Position numbers and translations under genes: made by a program. This document shows, in pieces, positions 1-5,767 of a stretch of 6,790 nt of DNA. The notes under the pieces were generated by a model. The model did not search any database. It was not told the origin of the DNA and saw nothing but the letters and a program-made list of their open reading frames with translations. Where the stretch lies: assembly GCA_937864895.1 (NCBI GenBank), contig CALMDF010000124.1:1-6790 (forward strand). Reading direction: 5' to 3'. The first letter of the stretch is position 1, and each line of letters begins with the position of its first letter. This DNA is from an uncultured Holophagales bacterium (GTDB taxonomy: Bacteria; Acidobacteriota; Thermoanaerobaculia; UBA5066).

Positions 1-876
1 CGGTCCGAGAAGGCCGCGTGCCGTCCCCGAGAGCCACGTCGGGAGGCCGAGGCCGGAGACGGCCCGGGCGAGGGCCGGGGCGTCGGCCGGCGACATGAGC
101 GCGCCGCTCCCGAGGACGACGACGGGCCGTTCCGCCCTCTCGAGGAGGAGAGCCGCCGTTCCGACGCTCCCCGCCTCGGGCGCGGGGGGCGGCACGGGCT
201 CGGGGTCCCGGGGGGCCGCGTCGCCGGCGCCCGCGAAGATCGAGTCGAGGTGCCTGCCGAGGTACCACTTCGTCGCGGTCTCCACGAGCCCCTTCGGCTC
301 GCCCGACTTCCCGGCGAAGAGACTCCTCACGAGAGGCTCCTCGTAGAGGAGGTCGACGGGGCACTCGACGAAGACGGGGCCGGGCACTCCCTCGCGGCAG
401 ACGAGGAAGGCGCGCTCGAGCGCGGGGACGAGGTCCCTCACCTTCGTGACGGCCGTCGCCCACTTGACGATCGGCTTCACGAGAGCGAGCTGGTCGATGT
501 CCTGCAGGGCTCCCCGGCCGCGGAGGATCGTCGCCGTCGCCCCGCCGAGGAGGACGAGGGGCGACTGGGCGAGGCGGGCGTTCTGGAGCGCCGTGAGCGT
601 GTTGGTGACGCCCGGCCCGGCCGTCACCGCCGCGACACCCGGGACGCCGGTGAGGCGCGCGACGGCGTCGGCCGCGAAGACGGCCGTCGCCTCGTGGCGC
701 GTGTCGACGACCTTCACGCCCCGCGCCTTCGCCTCGACGCGGAGCGGGGTGATGTCACCGCCGCAGCGGGTGAAGAAGACCCGGACGCCGTGCCGGACGA
801 GGACCTCGGCGGCGAGGGCGCCGCCGGACATCGGTGACGGCCCCCCGGAGGACGGGACTCCATGCGGATTCGACAT
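1..876 (-). CDS. Thiamine-diphosphate enzyme, ILVBL / 2-hydroxyacyl-CoA lyase 2-like (C-terminus beyond window)
   Basis: Partial gene: 292 N-terminal codons are present and the rest runs off the left edge. The visible part is the pyrimidine-binding domain of thiamine-diphosphate enzymes (about residues 17-180), followed by the start of the central domain (from about 238). The cofactor-activating glutamate is E62 in [14 protein letters not shown], and the GPGVTN loop lies at 87-92. From memory, the [30 protein letters not shown] and PGPVFVE-PVD blocks match human ILVBL (HACL2), which cleaves 2-hydroxyacyl-CoA, better than IlvB or oxalyl-CoA decarboxylase. A full-length relative would have roughly 550-630 residues. 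The C-terminal domain that binds the diphosphate and Mg2+ is outside the window, so activity cannot be judged. I chose the ATG at 876 because AAGGGG lies 5 bases upstream; an in-frame ATG at 831 sits directly before the conserved region and has poorer spacing. The gene starts 49 bases after the oxidoreductase stop and is probably cotranscribed with it. Family is fairly sure; substrate is unknown. Confidence 0.85.
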   Translation of the reverse strand, partial: MSNPHGVPSSGGPSPMSGGALAAEVLVRHGVRVFFTRCGGDITPLRVEAKARGVKVVDTRHEATAVFAADAVARLTGVPGVAAVTAGPGVTNTLTALQNARLAQSPLVLLGGATATILRGRGALQDIDQLALVKPIVKWATAVTKVRDLVPALERAFLVCREGVPGPVFVECPVDLLYEEPLVRSLFAGKSGEPKGLVETATKWYLGRHLDSIFAGAGDAAPRDPEPVPPPAPEAGSVGTAALLLERAERPVVVLGSGALMSPADAPALARAVSGLGLPTWLSGTARGLLGP

Positions 877-881
877 TCGGA

Positions 882-887
882 CCCCTT
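882..887 (-). promoter_or_regulatory. Shine-Dalgarno-like site for the thiamine-diphosphate enzyme
   Basis: On the minus strand AAGGGG lies 5 bases before the ATG at 876. It is an imperfect match to AAGGAGG and is the main reason to prefer this start over the in-frame ATG at 831. Confidence 0.45.
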
Positions 888-925
888 TGGCGGAGGTTAG
901 CAGCGCTGGAGCGGGCGGGGAGCGC

Positions 926-2395
926 TCAGCCGGCGGGCGCGTCGCGGAGCTGGCGGACCTCCTCGTGGTACTCGTCGTCGACGTTCACGGCCCAGACATC
1001 GTGGCTGGCGCCGTACAGGTTCCGGACCGCGTACATCCCCGTGACCATGGCGTGGTCCTGGTTGTTGTACTTGTGCATCCCGTTGCGGCCCACGAGCTGG
1101 AGGTTCGGGAGCTCGGACTCGAGGAAGCGGCGGATGACGTCGACGCACTCGCGGTAGCCGGGGTCGTACATCGGGTAGGTCTTGCGCATCCTCACGACGG
1201 CTCCGTCGAGGACCCGGGAACCGGCGGGCACGAGGCCCGTCCGGGAGACCTCGCTGCGCCCCAGCTCGACGAGCTCGGGATCCGGGAGCGACCAGATCGG
1301 GTCCGTGTCGAAGCAGAAGTACTCGAGGCCGAGGCACGTGACGCCGGGCCGGGGAACCATGTCCTTCGACCAGTTGTTGAAGTTCTGGATGCGCCCGATC
1401 CGGATCTCCGGGCTGTGCACGTAGACCCAGTTGTCGCTGAAGAAGCCCTCGCCCTCGAACATGAGGGCGACGAGGATGAAATCGCGGTACCTGAGCCGCC
1501 CCGCCGCCTCGAGGACCTCCGCGGGGGGAGGGGGGTCGAGCGCGGCGACGAGCTCGGAGATGGCCATCGACGAGATGAAGGCCGCGCCCGCGTGGACCTC
1601 CGGGCCGTGCGGCCCCCGGGTCTCCACCGCCAGGACGCCTCGTCCCTTCTCCCACGGGATGCTCGACACGGGGCGCTCGAGGAGGACCTTCGAGCCGCGC
1701 TTCTCGAGGTTCCTCTGGAACGCCTCCCACATCTGGCCCGGCCCGAGGCGGGGGTAGTCGAAGGCGTCGATCAGGGTCTTGATCGAGGTGTCCTTCCGGA
1801 ACGCCTGCAGGAGCGCCTTCCAGAGGGAGAGCCCGCGAATGCGCTGGGCCGCCCACTCCGCCTTGATGTGGGTGCACGGAACGCCCCAGACCTTCTCGGT
1901 GTAGGTCTTGAAGAAGATCTCGAAGAGCCGCCTGCCGAAGCGGTTCGAGACCCACGTCTCGAAGTCGTCCTCGGGCAGGTGCGGAGAGAGGCGGGCCGCG
2001 ACGTAGGAGGCGAAGCAGCGGAGGCTCTCCACGGGGCCGAGCCCGAGGAACGCCTCGAGGGGCTTCAGGGGGTACGAGAAGAACTTGCCCCTGTAGAGGA
2101 TCCGCGACTCGCGCGGAACGCGGATGAAGTCCTCGGTCAGCACCTCGTGCCAGAGGTCCTCCACCTCCTTGACCTTCGTGAAGAACCGGTGGCCGCCGAT
2201 GTCGAACCGGTACCCGGAGTGGACGACGGTGCGGGCGATCCCGCCGACGACGGCGTCCCTCTCGAGGACGGTGGCGACCCCGCCGTGCCTGGCCTGCTCC
2301 CAGGCGGCCGTGAGGCCGGCGGGGCCGGCCCCGATGATGACGAGGGGGCCTTCGACCGCCGGAGCCCGGGACTCTGCTGATCTGGTCTCTGACAT
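926..2395 (-). CDS. FAD-dependent oxidoreductase, HemY / UDP-galactopyranose mutase-like (NAD(P)-binding Rossmann type)
   Basis: Complete gene, 489 residues. The N-terminus has the dinucleotide-binding fold of FAD amine-oxidase-type flavoproteins: [14 protein letters not shown] (GxGxxG at 22-27), E45 at the end of the second strand for the FAD ribose, then VVGG (49-52) and FDIGGHRFF (64-72). A conserved middle block contains [21 protein letters not shown] (151-171). The C-terminal flavin-contact motif is YNNQDHAM (443-450), followed by [11 protein letters not shown]. This pattern belongs to the COG1232 group, often labelled protoporphyrinogen oxidase-like and often found beside glycosyltransferases in envelope polysaccharide loci. 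It has no heme-gene neighbours here, so a true HemY role is not supported; a redox or mutase-like step on a lipid or sugar intermediate is more plausible. The ORF stays open 34 codons upstream, but I use the ATG at 2395 because the Rossmann motif begins 17 residues later. No Shine-Dalgarno precedes it. It is divergent from the glycosyltransferase. Confidence 0.88.
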   Translation of the reverse strand: MSETRSAESRAPAVEGPLVIIGAGPAGLTAAWEQARHGGVATVLERDAVVGGIARTVVHSGYRFDIGGHRFFTKVKEVEDLWHEVLTEDFIRVPRESRILYRGKFFSYPLKPLEAFLGLGPVESLRCFASYVAARLSPHLPEDDFETWVSNRFGRRLFEIFFKTYTEKVWGVPCTHIKAEWAAQRIRGLSLWKALLQAFRKDTSIKTLIDAFDYPRLGPGQMWEAFQRNLEKRGSKVLLERPVSSIPWEKGRGVLAVETRGPHGPEVHAGAAFISSMAISELVAALDPPPPAEVLEAAGRLRYRDFILVALMFEGEGFFSDNWVYVHSPEIRIGRIQNFNNWSKDMVPRPGVTCLGLEYFCFDTDPIWSLPDPELVELGRSEVSRTGLVPAGSRVLDGAVVRMRKTYPMYDPGYRECVDVIRRFLESELPNLQLVGRNGMHKYNNQDHAMVTGMYAVRNLYGASHDVWAVNVDDEYHEEVRQLRDAPAG

Positions 2396-2402
2396 CCGGG
2401 CG

Positions 2403-2408
2403 ATTATC
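2403..2408 (-). promoter_or_regulatory. Candidate -10 hexamer for the oxidoreductase gene
   Basis: Read on the minus strand, GATAAT matches 5 of 6 bases of the TATAAT consensus. It is the most AT-rich spot in an otherwise GC-dominated intergenic region. Seven bases separate it from the ATG at 2395, so transcription would start at or next to the start codon, giving a leaderless message. No -35 like TTGACA is visible 17 bases upstream (CGGAGC is found there). Confidence 0.35.
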
Positions 2409-2430
2409 AGCCACGGGTCTCGCGGGCTCC

Positions 2431-2460
2431 GTCCCCGGCACTCGGCCGGGACCGGGGTAC
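2431..2460. repeat. GC-rich inverted repeat in the divergent intergenic region
   Basis: The arms CCCCGG (2433-2438) and CCGGGG (2452-2457) are perfect complements. Two further pairs (GT 2431-2432 with AC 2459-2460) form if T2458 is bulged. The 13-base spacer contains the palindrome CGGCCG (2443-2448). It touches the candidate rightward -10 element, so it could be an operator. Such short GC palindromes also arise by chance in DNA of this composition. Confidence 0.25.
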
Positions 2461-2463
2461 GAT
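2458..2463 (+). promoter_or_regulatory. Weak candidate -10 hexamer for the glycosyltransferase gene
   Basis: TACGAT keeps the T1, A2 and T6 positions of TATAAT (4 of 6 matches). It would start transcription near 2470, just upstream of the in-frame ATG at 2479 and about 105 bases upstream of the ATG at 2575. No clear -35 is visible. Confidence 0.2.
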
Positions 2464-2574
2464 CCGCCGCCGCAGCCGATGGACGCGAGCGCAGCACGCA
2501 GGAACGAACCTCGAGCCCCCGCGGCGACCCCGGGCGGGGTCCGGCCCGACGAAGCTCTCCGGCAGGTCGACGGG

Positions 2575-4401
2575 ATGCGGCTCCTCCCGGCGGCGGCTTT
2601 CGTTCTCTCGATCGTTCCGGCGCTTCTCCTCCTGGCCTCCGCGCCCTTCAACCCGGACGAGGTGGAGTCGTTCCGGGCGATCCGCTGGGTCGCGTCGGGG
2701 CTCGTCCCGTTTCGCGACTTCTGGGAACACCACCTCCCGCTTCACTGGGTCCTGCTGTCACCGTTCGCTTCCCTGACGCGACCCGCGGCCGTGGAGAGCC
2801 TCCTCCTCCTCCGGGTGGCCCCCCTCCCGCTCATCGCCGCGACTCTCGTCGCCGCCTTCCTGGTCCTCCGGAGAGCCGGCGTGAGCCGGGGCGCGAGCCT
2901 CCTCGGTCTGTCGCTCTTCTTCCTCGCCATCCACCGGTCGGTCGTGGAGATCCGGATCGACGTCACGATGAACCTGTTTCTCCTCGTGGGGCTCCTCGCC
3001 CTCACGTGGGATGCCCGGGAGGGGAAGGGCCGGCCCGCGCTCCTCTTCCTCGGCGGGATCTCGCTGGGCTTCGCCTGCCTGGCCTCCCAGAGGGCCATCC
3101 CGATCGCCCTTGCCGGGACGGCGACGGGGGCTCTCGTGGCGGCGACCCAGCGCCTTCCCGCCAGCTGGCGGCGGGCCGGTCGCGCCTTCCTTCCCGCGGT
3201 AGCGGGCCTCGCGGCCACGGCGCTCGCGACGCTCGCCGCGGCGTCTCTCGCCGGAGCCCTGCCGGCGCTCCTCGAGCAGTGTTTCCGCCTGAACTTCCTC
3301 TACGAACGGCTCGGTTCGCCTCTGGCTGCCGGTCCTTCCGCCCTCGCCTGGGCAGGCCGCTTCCTCGCCCGCCCGGGTGCCGTCGCCCTCGTCGTGCTCG
3401 CGACGGCGGGAACGATCCTCGGCATCCGGGACAGGGGGCTGCGGCCTCTGACCGTGGCCGCCGCCCTCCTCGCGGTGACGCAGGCGGTTCTCCTCTACGG
3501 GATCCGCTCGCCGTTTCCTTACCAGTTCCAGACGCTCTTCTGGTTCTTCGCCCTCCTTTCCGCCGTCGCGCTCGAGGCGCTGATGCGGCTGGGCCGCCGG
3601 GTCGCCGTCGCCGTGGCCTGCTCCGGGGGTGTCCTCGCGCTGGCCGGAATGGCCCTGGCCCTCCAGGCCGTCCGCTGGGACGTCATGGCGGAGACGCTGG
3701 CGCACCAGGACCACGTCCTGCGCACGATCGAGAGGGCGTCCCCTCCGGGAAGCGTCGTCCTCGAAGGGTGCGGTTTCGCGGTGAACCGGGTGCCGGCGAT
3801 GAAGACCTGGTTCCTGCCGAGCCTCGTCCGTGAGCTGATGGCCGCCGGCGTCCTCCCGAGGGCCACTCCCGCGGAGCTCGTCGCGAGCCGGGTCGCGCTC
3901 GTCGTCGCGGACAGCCGCCTGCTCGCGACGGTCAAGGACGACCCGGCGCTCGGCCCGTTCGTGGCCCGGAACTTCTTTCCGCTCGAGAGATTCGTCTGGG
4001 TGCCGGCCCCGAACGCGCTCCTCGGGCCCGGAGAACGGCTCGAGTGGACCGTTCTCTCGGACGGTCCCCATCGCCTCGTGGAAGCTCCGTTCCTCGTTTC
4101 GCACCCGTGGTTCCCGAGCCCCTGGGCGTTTCCGTTCCAGAGGCCGAGGACGAGCGCCGCCTATCGATTCGACGTCCGGAGGCTGCCGCCCGCCGAGCCG
4201 GGGGCGCTCCGTTTTCTTCTCGACGGGGCCCCCCTGGAGCCCGGCCCGAACGGCCTCGTTTCGCTCGGGTACGGGTCGCGTCTCGTCGTCGAGAACACTT
4301 CCCCGGCGGCACGGGCCCTGCTCGTCCTCCCGGCGGCGTTCCCGGTCGTCTTCGATGCCCCGTTCCCGTCGTCCTTCATCGAGCCGGGCCTCGAGTTCTG
4401 A
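2575..4401 (+). CDS. GT-C fold membrane glycosyltransferase (ArnT / PMT / family 39-like)
   Basis: Complete gene, 608 residues from this start. A first membrane helix (about 5-23) is followed by FNPDEVESFR, whose acidic pair D28-E29 sits in the first extracytoplasmic loop, as the catalytic/metal-site Asp does in GT-C enzymes using polyprenyl-phosphate sugars. DFWEHHLPLHW (48-58) and EIRID (125-129) are further family-typical blocks. Several more hydrophobic helices follow, to about residue 365. The last roughly 240 residues are mostly soluble and probably extracytoplasmic. The expected role is transfer of a sugar from a lipid-linked donor to an acceptor at the outer face of the inner membrane; the acceptor is unknown. 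I chose the ATG at 2575 because the first helix starts at once and AGG lies 8 bases upstream. An in-frame ATG at 2479 would add 32 Arg/Pro/Ala-rich residues and cannot be excluded. The gene diverges from the oxidoreductase and converges with the iron-sulfur gene. Confidence 0.85.
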   Translation: MRLLPAAAFVLSIVPALLLLASAPFNPDEVESFRAIRWVASGLVPFRDFWEHHLPLHWVLLSPFASLTRPAAVESLLLLRVAPLPLIAATLVAAFLVLRRAGVSRGASLLGLSLFFLAIHRSVVEIRIDVTMNLFLLVGLLALTWDAREGKGRPALLFLGGISLGFACLASQRAIPIALAGTATGALVAATQRLPASWRRAGRAFLPAVAGLAATALATLAAASLAGALPALLEQCFRLNFLYERLGSPLAAGPSALAWAGRFLARPGAVALVVLATAGTILGIRDRGLRPLTVAAALLAVTQAVLLYGIRSPFPYQFQTLFWFFALLSAVALEALMRLGRRVAVAVACSGGVLALAGMALALQAVRWDVMAETLAHQDHVLRTIERASPPGSVVLEGCGFAVNRVPAMKTWFLPSLVRELMAAGVLPRATPAELVASRVALVVADSRLLATVKDDPALGPFVARNFFPLERFVWVPAPNALLGPGERLEWTVLSDGPHRLVEAPFLVSHPWFPSPWAFPFQRPRTSAAYRFDVRRLPPAEPGALRFLLDGAPLEPGPNGLVSLGYGSRLVVENTSPAARALLVLPAAFPVVFDAPFPSSFIEPGLEF

Positions 4402-4431
4402 GGCCGGCGGCGAACCAGGGGCGCGGGCCTC
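4400..4431. terminator. Possible hairpin between convergent genes
   Basis: GAGGCC (4400-4405) pairs with GGCCTC (4426-4431). Inside, after a G-G mismatch, GCG (4407-4409) pairs with CGC (4422-4424). It begins in the glycosyltransferase stop codon and fills most of the 33-base gap to the iron-sulfur gene stop, so it could end transcripts from both sides. There is no T-run on either strand, so intrinsic termination is uncertain. Confidence 0.25.
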
Positions 4432-4434
4432 GGG

Positions 4435-5745
4435 TCAGGAGAGGGCGGACCCCGCTCCCCCCGTCGCGAGGCGGGCGAGGGGCAGGGCGGCCGAGAGAAA
4501 CGCCGAGCGCAGCGGGGCGATCGCGAGCGCCGCCTTCACCGGAGGCGCCGACTCGAGGAGCCTCACCACCCGTCCGACCGCCTGCGTCGGGAGGCTCTCC
4601 ACGTCCTCGAGCAGGAGGTCGGCGAGCTTGCCCCGCTCGATCGCCATAGCGACGACCCTCTCGAACGTGTCCTCCGGCGTGAAGACCTTCCTCTCGCGCG
4701 GGCGCATCGAGATCGCGCCGAGCCGGCACGCGGAGTGGCAGACGCCGCAGCCGAGGCAGAGGGAGGCGTCGGGGACGGCCTTCTTCCGTCGCCGTCCCCG
4801 CTCGTCTACCTCCACCATCCCGATGACCTCGACCGGGCACGACGCCGCGCACTTGCCGCAGCCGCCGCACTTGGCGTGGTCGACCTCCATGATCCAGCTC
4901 GAGCTGACGATCGCGTTCGTCATCCCGTGCGTCCTGAAGGCCCGCATCATCCCGCAGCAGCAGCCGCAGCAGTTGCAGATGTAGCCGACCTCCCGCTTCA
5001 CGTTGTCGCCCGTCTGGGCGAGCCCGGCCGCCTGCGCCTCGCGGAGGATGCGGAGCGACTCGGCCCGGTCGATCCGCTCGGCGTGCCCGGTGCGGACGAG
5101 CGCGTCGGCGCCCGTGCCGAAGGAGAGGCAGACCCTCCGGGGCGCGTCGCAGGCCGTGCCGAGGTGCTCGGAGTGGTGCCGGCAGGCGCAGAGCGAGACC
5201 GCGGCGCTCGTCGCGGTCTCGGCGATCCGCGTCGCCCGCTCGTGGTCGAGGACCTCCGTCGCGTCCTTCGGGAGGGCCGTCTCCCGGACGAGCGACCGGC
5301 CGACCTGGGTGTGCCCCCCGAAGACGGCCTCGGCGAAGGCACCGTCCCCCTCGAAGAAGTACTCCTCGAAGAGCCTCGCGAGCTCGGCGCGGGGGAGGTC
5401 GTCCCCGGCGCGCATGAACGTCAGCTCGAAGAAGCCGATGACGACCGGGGCGAGCGAGACGTACCGCTTCTCGCCCTTCGACAGGTCGAAGACGAGGCCC
5501 CGCCGGGCCATCGCCGTGAGGCGCTCGTCGAGGCGCTCCGGGTCGAGGCCGAGCCGGGCCGCGAGCTTCTCGACACGGATCGGCTTCGTCGGGATCTGCG
5601 TCGCGACCTCGGCGTCCTCGGGGGTGAAGAGGATCTCGAGCGTCCGGCGAAAGGCGGGGGAGTCGGGCGCGCCGGTGACGTTCCGGTCGAGCCTCTCCTG
5701 GAGCCTGTCGTAGCGGCGGTCGGGGTTGACGAGGTGGTGTCCCAT
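4435..5745 (-). CDS. Multi-domain iron-sulfur protein: winged-helix-like N-terminus, ten-cysteine central domain, 2[4Fe-4S] ferredoxin
   Basis: Complete gene, 436 residues. Residues about 32-98 look like a winged helix-turn-helix (KLAARLGLDPERLDERLTAM, then a GLV...KRYVSL wing). A central domain has CAC-R (C186, C188), C199 and C206, and then the dense stretch ICNCCGCCCG with C257, C259, C260, C262, C263 and C264. A ferredoxin module follows with two classical CxxCxxCxxxC motifs (C293/296/299/303 and C330/333/336/340) for two [4Fe-4S] clusters. The tail (about 355-436) is Ala/Leu-rich and helical. Similar three-part proteins occur in anaerobes and are annotated only as 4Fe-4S binding; I know of no established function. 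Redox sensing or electron transfer is inference. No signal peptide or clear membrane helix is seen, so it is probably cytoplasmic. The start is well supported: GGAGGG lies 5 bases upstream. It follows the RecD2-like gene by 22 bases on the same strand, probably in one operon. Confidence 0.87.
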   Translation of the reverse strand: MGHHLVNPDRRYDRLQERLDRNVTGAPDSPAFRRTLEILFTPEDAEVATQIPTKPIRVEKLAARLGLDPERLDERLTAMARRGLVFDLSKGEKRYVSLAPVVIGFFELTFMRAGDDLPRAELARLFEEYFFEGDGAFAEAVFGGHTQVGRSLVRETALPKDATEVLDHERATRIAETATSAAVSLCACRHHSEHLGTACDAPRRVCLSFGTGADALVRTGHAERIDRAESLRILREAQAAGLAQTGDNVKREVGYICNCCGCCCGMMRAFRTHGMTNAIVSSSWIMEVDHAKCGGCGKCAASCPVEVIGMVEVDERGRRRKKAVPDASLCLGCGVCHSACRLGAISMRPRERKVFTPEDTFERVVAMAIERGKLADLLLEDVESLPTQAVGRVVRLLESAPPVKAALAIAPLRSAFLSAALPLARLATGGAGSALS

Positions 5746-5750
5746 GGTCG

Positions 5751-5756
5751 CCCTCC
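5751..5756 (-). promoter_or_regulatory. Strong Shine-Dalgarno for the iron-sulfur protein gene
   Basis: On the minus strand GGAGGG stands 5 bases before the ATG at 5745. It fixes the start codon and lies within the 22-base gap after the helicase stop, which supports coupled expression of the two genes. Confidence 0.75.
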
Positions 5757-5767
5757 GTCAGGCGCGC

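Noticed and set aside
446..2380. Long plus-strand open frame (644 codons) opposite the thiamine-diphosphate enzyme and the oxidoreductase.
   Set aside because: Its translation is low-complexity, rich in Asp/Glu/Arg/Val without recognisable domains, and it crosses two genes with clear motifs on the other strand. High GC suppresses stop codons, which explains it.
926..2395. True protoporphyrinogen oxidase (hemY/hemG).
   Set aside because: Only the general flavoprotein fold is shared; the conserved middle block and neighbours do not point to heme synthesis.
2758..4104. Minus-strand open frame (448 codons) inside the glycosyltransferase.
   Set aside because: Translation is Glu/Arg/Gly-rich with no motif, while the plus strand encodes membrane helices and family motifs.
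4435..5745. HgcB-like or simple ferredoxin.
   Set aside because: The length, the winged-helix-like N-terminus and the ten extra cysteines do not fit a small ferredoxin, and no corrinoid protein gene such as hgcA is adjacent.
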